The notes beneath the pieces were generated by a model. The model ran no database searches. It was not told where the DNA came from and worked only from the letters and a program-made list of their open reading frames with translations. A stretch of 64,000 nt of DNA from Lonicera japonica (lineage: Eukaryota > Streptophyta > Magnoliopsida > Dipsacales > Caprifoliaceae), in NCBI GenBank assembly GCA_021464415.1, contig CM038469.1, positions 22,897,901 to 22,961,900 of the forward strand, given 5' to 3'. Shown one piece after another: positions 23,849 to 34,434 of this stretch (position 1 is its first letter; each line of letters begins with the position of its first letter). Made by a program: the position numbers and the translations under genes.

Positions 23849-25230
23849 CAATCAATGTCCACATAGATAGTTGGCCAAAATATCAATCAAGAATATGTAT
23901 GTATAACACAGATGTCCCAACATCATTATTAATATCATTCTACCACGTGTGATCATATCAACATCAATATATCCATTTCATCATTGATAATATATATATA
24001 TATATCTATCACAATCCCACATAATCTATCACACGTGTAAAAATCAACATAAAGGTTAAACATGTCATTCACATGGCATGAACAGTGAAATTCATTTCTT
24101 TAGCCTTATCGCTCCCTCCTGATTATGAACGTATTTCATAAGCTTAACTAAAGCCGTATAAGTTTAATTATTCATCCGTATTGACGTCGCCACGTCCCAC
24201 GCGCATTACAAAGCCCAATAGTGTAATTCATATGTTTTATACTCTACGTTAGTCATTACCGCATTTATTGTCATATTAAGGCCATTCATCATCACTTTTG
24301 TAATTCCTACATCATTCAAGTCTCATTTGTAGTTAACAGAAGATGTACTTAGTTATAAATATAATCGAAAGGGGTAATACCCCAACCATCAAGTCCCGAC
24401 ACCACATAAGGTGTATTGTGCATAAATTTAAGGCTCTATGTGTATCTCACATACTACAACATTGTTCTAGCAAAGTTGCATACTAGTCTGGAGGTTTTAC
24501 ACCTGTTCTGCAGAGTTACATTACGCTAGTACACCTCAACAATCACCACGTGACCTACACCCTACCAACTCGCACAAATATGCCATCTAGGGTGTAATGA
24601 TAACGATTATATGCAATATATAGTCCAAAAACTTCATTTACATATGTATCTCAAAAGCTAACGAAGACTAGTATACATTTCAAGGGGGTTTTGTGTCCAC
24701 ACTTATGATTACGACTAGATATGTGCATTGTTTTCTCTAATCATGTTTATTAAGCCTTATCTAGCAATTATCAACCATTAATCCAAGGTCAAACCACTCA
24801 AAATCAAGTGCAAGCATTAAGCCCTAGGTTTGGTACCAAAAACCCCAATTTGTATCTAACACTAAATGCAACACATAATAGTTGAGAAAATAAGTTAAAT
24901 ATTATTGTTCCCACCTCGTATGATGATTTTCCACAAGTTTAAAGTGCTAATTGAAGTGATGATGCCACAATCCCGAAGCCCTAGCTTTGCCTCATGCAGC
25001 CATGGAGGAAAAAGAAGGTAGGAGATGATGAATGGTGATGAGGGTGTGGATTTAGGGCTTGAATCTTGGTTTATGATGAATAAATCATCAAAACCCTCAT
25101 GAATCTCTAACTTCCTCTTTCTAGAACTCTCATGAGGTGTTGTGGGGGTGTGTGGGTCGATTTGGGTGTGATGGGGTGATAAATGGTGAGAAAATGGGGT
25201 TAAAAGGGGTTACAATTCGACACACAGGGC

Positions 25231-25270
25231 TCCAAGATCGATCTTGGACCTCCCAAGATCGATCTTGGGA
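25231..25270. repeat. Pair of perfect palindromes with ATCGAT core
   Basis: An 18-bp palindrome (TCCAAGATCGATCTTGGA, 25231-25248) is followed two bases later by a 20-bp palindrome (25251-25270) with the same core AAGATCGATCTT. They occupy the same U3 position as 882-921. Confidence 0.9.
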
Positions 25271-25885
25271 GCTCTCAGCCAAAGCTTATGTCACAGCACT
25301 GACCACTGTTGGTATTTTGGTCATAACTCCTTGCTCGAAACACGGATTGGGGCGATATTTATGTCCACGAAAAGCTAATTCAAAGATATACAACTTCCTA
25401 ACAGGAAGTTTCCTCAAATTCTAAATGGAAAATTCCCAAAAATCCTCCGAATACAGCGTTGTGCCGAAACACTACCGACTGGCCAGATTTTACTAATTGG
25501 CCCACTTCGAACGCTGTTTTGACCCACGAGGAGTGAGAATTGGCTTTCGGTCAAAACACAAAAGTTATAGAACGGTATGAAACCTAAACATATGTGCAAA
25601 CGGCGTCTAAATCGGATAAGAGATGGAAAAGTTACGTAGGTCCAAAGTTAGCTAAAAGCCATTAATCGCGAAAGATCGAAACTCACCATATGCAACCCGA
25701 AATCGATTCGGACCATCCGAATCACTAAACAATCATTCGCACGAGTGTAAATAGACTAATACAACTAGTTCAAGGTGCCAGAGCACTACAAAACTCTATA
25801 AACTGTGATTTCACCATCCAAGGTGAAATAAGTGATCGAATGAAAGCAACCGCGGTGGAATAAATGAACGGGGTATTACATAAAT

Positions 25886-26242
25886 AGTGAGCTTGGAAAG
25901 TTTATGAATGTGGTGTTTTAGCTTTTACGAATTCCCAAATCTAAACTGGTGCCACTACAATCTATTTTTAGCCTGTTTTTGAAGTCTGATACTTTGCCAG
26001 ATTGTTCGCGCTAGCCCACGTTGTCTTTAGCTCAAGCTTTTTACGAAGATGTTAATGATTTTTGAAATTTCAATTTTCCATATCTCCTTTTTTGCTTTTA
26101 ATAGATAAATAATTGGTCTTGACATGATATGTACAAATCATATAATTGTTGTATAATTGTGATGTCTTGATTATATGTAGATTTCGATAATTCGGTTTCA
26201 TTCATCATACTTAGGTTAAGTTCTTTGATGGTATATGCTCAC
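25886..26242. other. Unassigned AT-rich stretch
   Basis: This stretch starts with copy 2 of the local repeat (25885-25938). I see no gene or terminal repeat in the remainder. Confidence 0.5.
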
Positions 26243-26398
26243 CACACCAGTGGGGGATTTAAGCGACGTAGTAAGTTTACAAGGTCGCCTAGGATATACA
26301 TAAGCGATGTAGAAACACATAGGTCGCCTTATGTTTTCTTATACGATGTAAGATAATACTCAGTCGCTCATGGTTAAACTATGCGACCAAGGTATCAC
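26243..26398. mobile_element. Probable truncated CACTA-type end with GCGAC subterminal repeats
   Basis: After CACACCAGTG there are seven copies of a GCGAC-like motif in strictly alternating orientation: GCGAC 26263, GTCGC 26284, GCGAT 26303, GTCGC 26333, ACGAT 26343, GTCGC 26363 and GCGAC 26383. The architecture mirrors the alternating TGACAGT/ACTGTCA repeats of the CACTA element at 47783-56284, but the motif differs. The segment is cut off on the right by the LTR fragment at 26399. Confidence 0.45.
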
Positions 26399-26592
26399 TA
26401 TGAACACCCCAATCCACGACTCTCGTGTGAACACTGGTCTTTTATAAAACAAGCATTTCACATTAGGTCTTGAGTCATCATGCATATAGAAGACCATTAG
26501 GAAAGACTCTGACTTTAAATCTGTCGGGAGTCTAATACGACCAATTAAGTTTTTAAGTGTTCAGGGCATTTTTGAAATGCCAACCGCAGCCC
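26399..26592 (+). mobile_element. Start of a TGTGAA-type LTR, interrupted by the gypsy element
   Basis: It begins TATGAACACCCC (TGTGAACACCCC in related copies) and matches the start of the LTR at 63197, including the shared text around CAAGCATTTCA and GAGTCTAATACGACCAAT. The gypsy element at 26593 splits it; it resumes at 61581 for about 70 bases of GC-rich repeat text and is then lost. Confidence 0.65.
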
Positions 26593-27296
26593 TGATAAGT
26601 GTTTAAAATTGTTATTTTAACCCGCAAATAATATTTTGTTAGAATATAATTAATGCTTAAATTATGGAGGAATAATATTTATTTGTTTTTTTGTAGGAAA
26701 GAAGAAAATTATGATAAAAAGCCTAAAAAGGTGGAAGAAGTCTATTAAAGATCAAAAAGGAAGATAAAGAAGAAAGAATATTCCAATTCAATATTCTCTC
26801 CTAAATCGATTACAACTCATTTTTCTCTCTTTTAATTAGAATTCTAATTAAATTCAATGTTGTGATTTCTTCTACAATTCTAGTTTCCTAAACCTTGTAA
26901 ACTTTTATCTCTTATTCCTATATATAGACTCATTCTCTACACCTAAGATTTAGAAGAAAAATATAGAAGAAAATATATAAAAAATAGATAGAATGTAGAT
27001 ATTATTAGAGATTTCTAGAGAGAAAATCCTCCATATACTAGTTGCCGTGCAGCCGAAGTATCGGAGGTGGAGAAATTGACAGCGTAAAGTCGTGCTGTAC
27101 ACGCTAGTTCGAGCATCATATACAGGGACGCTTTCTAGCTTTTTAATTATCTATAGTTTGTATTTAAGTACTTTAATTTTAATTTTAATGGTGAATTATT
27201 ATTTTATTTTAATGTCTTCTTTATTTAATATGCTTGCCTAAATTATCTCCCAAATGGGAGGGATTAAACCGCCATAGATTTAATGGACTTAATTTA
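26593..27296 (+). repeat. Left LTR of the gypsy element, first part
   Basis: It begins TGATAAGTG and aligns with 60285-60990 or so. A TATATATAGAC-type TATA element (near 26920-26930) has its counterpart in the right LTR near 60613. The left LTR continues at 31370-31927. Confidence 0.85.
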
Positions 27297-27817
27297 TGTA
27301 ATACCCCGTATTTTAATTTGTGTTAAATGGAAATATATTGGCTTATTTATACTCATATGAGTGATCGTTAGGTGATTCGGGTGGTTCGAATAGATTTTAG
27401 TTGGTAAATAAGAAGTTTTGGTCTTTCGTGATTTGTTATTTCTAGCTATCTTTGAGCAATCGTAATTTCTTCTTTATTTATCGAAATGAGATTCTGTTCA
27501 GGTAGGTGTCTAGTATTTGTACCATTCTACAACTTTTGTGTTTTGGCCGAAGTCCAATTCACACTCCTCGTGGGTCAAAACAGGGCGCAAAGTAGGCCCA
27601 TTGCAAAATTCTGGTCATTCGGTAGTGCTTCGGCAGAGCGCTGTCTTCGGCGAGTTTTTGGGGAAAATTTATTCATAATTTGGAAAAACTTCCAACTAGG
27701 AAGTCGTAGATCTTTGAAATACCTTTCCGTGGCCATAAAGAACGCCTCAATCGGAGTTCCGAGCGAAAAGTTATGGCCGAAACAAAAACAGTGCGCCAGA
27801 ACCCCAAAGTTATAGCG

Positions 27818-27916
27818 CGGACCGGTATGGTGTTTTTGGCATACCGGTCCGGCACCAAATTTTTGGGAAATTTGTGCTCCGCGGACCGGTATTCGGTATT
27901 TTGCATACCGGTCCGC
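27818..27916. repeat. Two 12-bp inverted repeats with ACCGGT core in U3
   Basis: CGGACCGGTATG (27818-27829) pairs with 27840-27851 across a 10-base loop. GCGGACCGGTAT (27881-27892) pairs with 27905-27916 across a 12-base loop. All arms are perfect and contain the ACCGGT palindrome. They occupy the U3 position where related LTRs have their palindromes. Confidence 0.9.
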
Positions 27917-29593
27917 CAGTTAACTATTCCCACCGACTTAAGCACGTTTTTAAGCCATTTTTGGTCATTTTTTATCCAAACTTTGTGCCAAACATTTCCA
28001 CACTCCTCTAGGGAGTTCTAGAGGGTTCTAGAGAGAGAAAGAGAAAGATTTCTACGTATCTTTCATCCACGATCGAAGATTCAAGCTCGAAAACATCCAA
28101 ACCCATCTCTAAGGTACTATTTATCATCTTCTACCTTGGTTTTCTTCTATAGAAGCTCAGGCATGAGCTTTGGTTACTTGGGTTGGGTTTATACTCCATT
28201 AATTCGAGGATTTGACTATGTTAGGAACGTGGTGAGACGAGAGCTTGAGGATTTTACCGAACGGGGCTTCGGCTTATAGCTTTCTTCTTTCTTTTGGTCT
28301 CTACACTTGAGGTAGGGGTTATATATTTTCCAAACTTGATGATATGATTTTATTTATCTAAAGATGAGTGATTTTATACATATATGTTCGATATGAAGCA
28401 CATACCTCTTGTTATTGATTTTACAAGAATGATTTTATACATGTATGTTCATATATTGGTCATATCATTGGATATACATAAGATTGTGCTTGATTGAGCT
28501 ATGATTTTACGATATGAAGCAAAATATGCCATCTAAGCTCCATAATTACATGTTATTGATTCATACGGATGTTCTTTGGATGTATATGTGTTGGTTTAAC
28601 AAGAAAATGATTAGTAAAGAGTTTTGAACACACCAAAGAGCATGGACGTAAATTGGTTAGAGTTTATATGGCATATGTGGTTTCTATTGTATCCATGATG
28701 CATTAGTTGAGACAAGATATGCCACTTGAACTTGACATCTATGTAATATAGACTTGTTATGTGATGTTCCTTGGATATACATGCTTGGTTGTATCCAAGT
28801 GGATTTGTAAATGGGTTATGTATACGATAAGGAACATGGCTACATGATGAATGAAGTTTAAGTGGCATGTGTTGTTTTTAGTTGTCATAAAGAGCATATA
28901 TGCATGTTGTGCATCACTATTGTGTCAACCGCACTCTTGAAGATTCTTCGGCAAGCTTGGATTCCCTTATGGCCTATCGAATGGGCGTGCATCTCTTATT
29001 ATGATGCTGAAAGCTTCATTTTATATCTATCTCTATTTGGAGGCTACATGGAGGCTTATTTCTTATGGAAATTCATGGCAGCTTCAATTATATCTTGATA
29101 TTGTCTTATCAGAAACGATTGGTTGATTGGTCTATTGGAAATGATTGTGCTTGGTCGTGGATGACCAAGGGTGATATGAATTTTGTATGAATATATGTTT
29201 TCATGGTGCTTGCCGGGATGGGAAAATAGTCAGGGCCCGGTGCCCTTGGGTTGAAAAGCCCTAAACCCCTGGGGGATATTGTTTAGCCGCCAATAAGCCA
29301 CCGGTGAAAGACCCGGGAACCTTGGCATTGGCAACGCACCATGAATTCGATTCTTTTCTAAGGAAGATGGACGGGATTGTTGTTCCACTTCCTGGGTGTG
29401 ATGGTATCGGTATGCCTATTGAGGCGACGGATTCTATATAGTGACGCCAGTTCGGATTCTTTTTGAAGTAAACTATGATTATATTATATTCTCTTGGAGC
29501 GGATGGATTTCATAAGGCCATGTTGGCTTGGATTCTCATTGGCGCGTATCACCAAGGTGTGGAGATGGGTTGACACAAAGGGAGGTAACCTGC

Positions 29594-30801
29594 TGTGAGA
29601 ATCCGGACCCATACCCCCGAGAGAAGAAAAGAGTCCTCCGTTCTCGGTTTTATTTGAAAACGTGTTTTGTAGAGTCGCCAGTTTGTTTTACGAGAAAACA
29701 AACAAAAGACCGTACGAAGGACAATTCGAAAACGAATTATCTTTCATACATTTGAAACCAGAGAATTATTTTGAAAACTTACTTTGCTAGGGTTCGGGAA
29801 CTACGTTACGAATTGGGAAGGTGTTAGGCACCCAATTCGCCCTTTCGGTCTCTTAATGGATCATGTGTCTAATTCCTATTTTAGATATCTTGCAAGTAGT
29901 TTGAATGGTTTTCAGAATAGTCCTTTCCGGATAAGTTCAGTTTAAAATAGTAATTTGAAATCAGACCGAGCTTTGCGAGCGCCTACGTATTCATTCGTAG
30001 AATGAAATCAGAGTCTCGTAGTTCCTTTCATTGGAAACTGTTTTTGTATTTTTGTTTGTTTTGAAAACGTGTCAAAACAGGTTTTAGATTTCTTGTAAAA
30101 CTTAGAAAGGATTTGTTTTGAAAGCAATGACTTCTTTGCAAGTTATCTAATTTTCTATATTAAAAACGAAATTAAATGCAGTACTGAAATTAAGGATTTA
30201 GTAGAAAGTTATACCTGCTGCGCTTGAAGAAGAAATAAGAACCTTGCCTTGATTACTCCTTTCTCTCTCTAGAACTTTCTCTCTCTAAAACTTTCTCTCT
30301 CTAGAAATTCTCTCTCTAAAACTTTCTCTCTCAGAATTTCTCTAAAATGACTCTCTGATAATTCTGACAGAGTTTCTACTTACTAAAGACACTAGTGAGT
30401 GTTGATGTCCTTTAAAAGAGAGCCCAAAGATCCTATTTATAGCAAAAATCTCGCCAAAAACGCTCCAAAAGAGGCCAACCGCAAAGGGTAGCCGCAGGGC
30501 GTGCGGCTGGGGCGTGCGGCTAGGTGCCAACCGTACGGTTGGGGAGCCAACCGTGCGGCTAGGGAAGGTACCAACCGTGCGGTTGGGGGCGTGCGGCTGG
30601 CTACCAAAAAACTCAAATTTTCTAACGGGGCTAGGTCGATCCCCGTCCTAGTAAGCGAAGTGGCGACAAGGTTGCGATTAATTCCTAACGCGCTCGAAAA
30701 TCAGGGTTTTTCCTAACGATCTCTCGTATGCATGATGACTCAAGACTTGATGCAGAAAGCTTGTTAGGTTCACACGAGAGTCGCGGATTGGGGTGTTCAC
30801 A
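29594..30801 (-). mobile_element. Solo LTR (TGTGAA type), 1208 bp, TSD CCTGC
   Basis: It begins TGTGAGAATCCGG, ends GGGGTGTTCACA and has the perfect duplication CCTGC (29589-29593, 30802-30806). A minus-strand TATAAATA box (30434-30441) lies beside CCGTACGG/GCGGCT repeats (30480-30600) and CTCTCT leader text, so sense is minus. It contains the GGTGTTAGGCACC motif (29820-29832). It is the same family as 63197 to the window end. Confidence 0.9.
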
Positions 30802-31369
30802 CCTGCATATGCATAAGCACGCATTATCACGAACTAATGACGTCTACGATACGTTACAATTAATGTTTAAATTGTACTTTGGAAGGATTTACTTTGTTTA
30901 TGATAACAAATCAAGTTATGTTTTCAAAGTTTCACCCTTTCCTTTCCCCCTACTGAGCGATATGCTCACCCCGTTTTTCTAAAATCTTATAGGTAGCCAG
31001 GAGCCCAAAGAGGTCAGGGATGTGACGGGATCGGGAACGAGTTAGTGGCTCTGATACAGATGTGCTTTTGTCATTTATATGTCCTCACGGGTAGCCACGG
31101 CTAGCCCGAAGTGATATATATATATTAGTTTGGACTTACTTGGTTAGTTTTGTGGAATGACTATATACATGGATGCATGTTTATATACAGTACTATTATC
31201 TTCAGCATGATTATGAAGTTGTTGTTTGACGAGCATGATATCACTATCTGAATTTCTTTATTTATTTTTCATGTATACCCATTTTAGTCAATCTAAGATG
31301 GGTTAGTAGCACTCCAGGTCTTAATTACGGGTGATGTCCTGTAGATTAAGGCGGGGGTGTTACAATTTA

Positions 31370-31927
31370 ATTCTAATTGATTTTTAATTATTCATCCCGA
31401 ATTAAAATTTATTTTGAAATTACCATTACTATAACGTGTGTTTTCTTTCTACTACTTTAATTGTTTTCAAAATAAAGAAATGATCTCTTGTGATCACCAA
31501 TTTGGGGATACAGGTGATGCCTATTTTTATTTACATTAGTTTTAAAAAAAGAATGATGGTGAATTCAAATTTGTTTATATAGTAGGGATGAATATGAAAA
31601 ATATAATTAGATACTTTTTTGTTTATATCCATGGGATGTCCTATTATTGATTCCTTTCTTGATTTAATTTAATTAGTTTAGTTTAATTTTTAGTTTCTTA
31701 GTTAAAATAATTTCAAAAAATCACAATTTAAAAATTGTTTAAATTTGGTTCCTAAGATATTGGATTTCGACAAACTCTCCTACTTTTAAGTTATTAACTT
31801 GGATTTGGATTGACTCCTATTTATTCGCTATACTAGTTTAATTATTTTATACAAAAGTAGGGTTTTATTGTATTTAAGCGCGGAATTAAGTAATGACAAA
31901 TTAATTGTAAAAATTCCCCTTAAATCA
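31370..31927 (+). repeat. Left LTR of the gypsy element, second part
   Basis: It aligns with about 61011-61575 of the right LTR and ends at CA one base before the primer binding site. Confidence 0.85.
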
Positions 31928-31928
31928 T

Positions 31929-31997
31929 TGGCACCGTTGCCGGGGATCGAACCCGGATCACCCGCGTGATAGGCTGGAATACTTACCACTATACTAC
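31929..31997 (-). other. Extended primer binding site: near-complete tRNA-Asp copy with CCA
   Basis: The plus strand starts with TGG (complement of CCA) and then CACCGTTGCCGGGG, the usual primer site for tRNA-Asp. The match to tRNA-Asp does not stop after 18 bases. On the minus strand about 66 tRNA bases are present, from GTAGTATAGTGG through the T-arm GGGTTCGATCC to CCA. The anticodon position reads ATC, not GTC, and an A breaks the anticodon stem. Nuclear plant tRNA genes do not encode CCA, and the first 6-7 bases are missing, so this is a reverse-transcribed tRNA and not a tRNA gene. Confidence 0.8.
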
Positions 31998-32058
31998 TAT
32001 TCATTGCTTAATTTGATTGCCCTTAGGATTTGCTTGCAACTAGAATTTTGCGTAGTTT

Positions 32059-33240
32059 ATGCAACTTAGAAATGGTCGAATAATTAGAAGACAATTAATC
32101 TTTCCAACTGAAAATCTCACAATGGCTAATAATCGCACATTAAATGACTATTTTGCTCCTATTACCGCTGAGCCTCCTATGTGCATCACCCTTCCGACCA
32201 CTAATGCAGCTCAATTTGAAATTAGATCTGCCACCATTAATATGCTACCTAAGTTCCATGGCCTTGATAGTGAACAACCATACATTCACTTAGGGAAATT
32301 CCTTACAATTTGTACTTTGTAGCACCTTTAAGAACCAAAACCTAGATGATAATGGTGTCAAGCTTCGATTATTTCTTTTATCCTTAGAAGATAACGCAGC
32401 CTCGTGGTTGAACTCTCTTCCTCCTAATTCAATCACAACATGGGGACAACTATCTAGGAAGTTTATGTCAAAATTTTACCCTATGCAAAAGACTGAATCA
32501 ATAAGAGATGTTATTAGCACATTTAGGGGTAAAGTAGATGAGGAATTCCATGAGACATGGGAGCGTTTTCATGATTTATTAATCAAATGTCCATACCATG
32601 GTTTTGATAAAGCGAGGCTTGTCCATTTCTTCTATAAGGGTCTTTCTCTAATGAATCGTACAATGATTGAATCCATGCATAAAGGAAAATTTAAAGACCA
32701 AACTCCTGAACAATCCTATACATTTTTAGAGGAATTAGCTGAGAGTGCAAAAAACTGGAATAGTAGTAGCGAATACATGTGTCGTAATGAATATAATTCA
32801 ACTAAGAAACCAGGCATGTATGAAGTTAAAACTGACCCAGACTTAAAAATTTGTCATGGAAAGTCTAGCCACTGGGGTTCAAAACTTAAGTAAGAAATTT
32901 GATGCATTTACTATCTCGGCTAGAAACAACCCGAGCCCAGTTTTAAATGTCAGTAACCCATGTGGGTTGTGCTCTAGCTTTGAACATACTACTCAAGTCT
33001 GTCCTTCTTATTACTCTGATTATAATGCATAAGTGTGTACATTTAATACTTTTGGCAAACCTGCTGTAAATACTTTTGGCAATAAATACCACCTTGATAT
33101 GCGAGTTCACCCAATTTTTCTTGGAGTCAAAATATTTCTTCTTAACAACAAAACGCAGGTGGTCCACCAAGTTTCCAAAGTTCCCAAAATAGGCCAGTCC
33201 CTTAACAGGCCGGACCAATGGTCCCACAACAATAGTTCTT
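32059..33240 (+). pseudogene. Decayed gag of the gypsy element
   Basis: The frame opens at 32059. After a frameshift or stop near 32322 the capsid-like Retrotrans_gag region follows, with WGQLSRKFMSKFYP, WERFHDLLIKCPYHGF and FYKGLS (32408-32700). After another frame change, a nucleocapsid zinc knuckle C-X2-C-X4-H-X4-C lies at 32961-33002 (CGLCSSFEHTTQVC). This protein would form the virus-like particle in a live element. Several stops and shifts make it non-functional. Confidence 0.8.
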
Positions 33241-33894
33241 CCAACATCAGGTCAACACTAATAGGGAGTTAGTTTCTGACCCTATACGAAATTATAATCC
33301 TCCAATCCCATCTACTAATAATTCACTTAATGTTGAAGACACTTTTGAAATGCTAGCAATGACCATAGAACAATTCACTCAACAAACAAATCAGAGAATC
33401 CAAAAGTTAGAAAATAATATTGATATTTTAGCTAAAAGCCAACTTCAATTCCAACAATCTGTTCAGAGTCAATTGAGCTAACTCACCTCTACTTTAGCAT
33501 AAAGATAAAAAGGTTCCCTACTAAGCCAACCTCAGCCAAATCCAAAAGGTAGAACAAACTTTAATGTACGAGCTAATGTGTCTAATTTAGAACACCAACC
33601 TGAACAGGCTAATGTTGTTAATGCACTTCAATCTGGTGATACGATTAAACAACAACGAAATTAAGAAAACATTGAGCTCCAGGATAATAAGTCACAACAA
33701 GCTGAGAAGAAAGAAAATGAGAATGAAGAAACTAGGACCAATTTACTTAAACCTAATAAAAATGATCAAGCTTTAAGTCTTAAGATTGACAATACCCCAA
33801 AAGAAATGATTCCACGTGCTCCTTTTCCATCTAGACTCGTCAACAATAAAAAGGATTCTCAATACAGTGAAATTTTAATGTTTTTCAAAATCAT

Positions 33895-34434
33895 CAAATC
33901 AAAATCCCATTTCTTACTGCCATAAAGCAAATTCCTTCTTATGCTAAATTTATTAAAGATCTAGTCAAAGGAAAAACTAGTGTTCCCAAAGAAGCCTTCA
34001 TAGCCCAGCACTGCACCTCATTCTTACAAAACCAAGCTGTGATTAAACACAAAGATCCGGGTAGTCCAACCGTCAAATGTAAGATAGGAGAAAATTTTTA
34101 GGAATAAGCTTTATTAGATTTAGGAGCCAGTGTGAACCTACTTCCATATTCCGTTTATCAACAATTGGGGTTAGGTGATTTGAAAAAAATTGACATCAGG
34201 TTAAGTCTAGTGGACCGATCTATCAAAATTTCTAGGGGTATAATAAAAGATGTCATCATAAAAGTTGCAGAATTTTATTATCCTGTCGATTTCATCGTCC
34301 TTGATACCCACCCTACCCAAGGCAAACATATTCCCATCATATTAGGCCAACCTTTTCTAGCCACGGCTAATGCATTAACATTTGGTAACATGAAGGTTGA
34401 AGTAAATATTTTTAGTCTCACTAAATAACCCGAT
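33895..34434 (+). pseudogene. Retropepsin-like protease of the gypsy element
   Basis: Up to a stop near 34100 the frame reads IPSYAKFIKDLVKGK and related text found just upstream of the protease in Athila/Tat-type polyproteins. It continues with ALLDLGASVNLLPYSVYQ (34109-34162), in which DLGAS takes the place of the catalytic DTGA, and then IPIILGQPFLATANAL (34330-34380), the second conserved block with the ILGRPF motif. Stops (near 34100 and at 34429-34431) break the polyprotein. It lies 3' of gag in the same orientation. Confidence 0.8.

Larger units (their letters stand above)
22342..25880 (-). mobile_element. Solo LTR, 3539 bp, TSD TAAAT
   Basis: It begins TGTGACGCCCCG, ends GGGGTATTACA and has a perfect 5-bp duplication TAAAT (22337-22341 and 25881-25885). 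There is no internal region or second LTR. Layout and scattered motifs match LTR C at 13357-16895 (GAGCCAAA...GGGCTCAGTG near 22815, a stem-loop array near 23789-23848, the U3 block near 25320-25600), so by homology sense is minus. The short open frames inside are not genes. Confidence 0.85.
27297..31364 (+). mobile_element. Solo LTR inside the left gypsy LTR, TSD ATTTA
   Basis: It begins TGTAATACCCC, ends GGGGGTGTTACA and has the perfect duplication ATTTA (27292-27296, 31365-31369). The uninterrupted right gypsy LTR (near 61000-61010) preserves the empty site, confirming both borders. It is the same family as 34900-37078 in opposite orientation. A second solo LTR (29594-30801) sits inside; without it the length is about 2.86 kb. 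Confidence 0.9.

Noticed and set aside
28611..29098. Two small open frames on opposite strands
   Set aside because: Both lie inside the solo LTR 27297-31364 and have no domains or conserved counterparts in the sister LTR 34900-37078.
31929..31997. Functional minus-strand tRNA-Asp gene
   Set aside because: It carries CCA, lacks the first 6-7 bases, has a mismatch in the anticodon stem and an ATC anticodon position, and sits exactly at the gypsy primer site.
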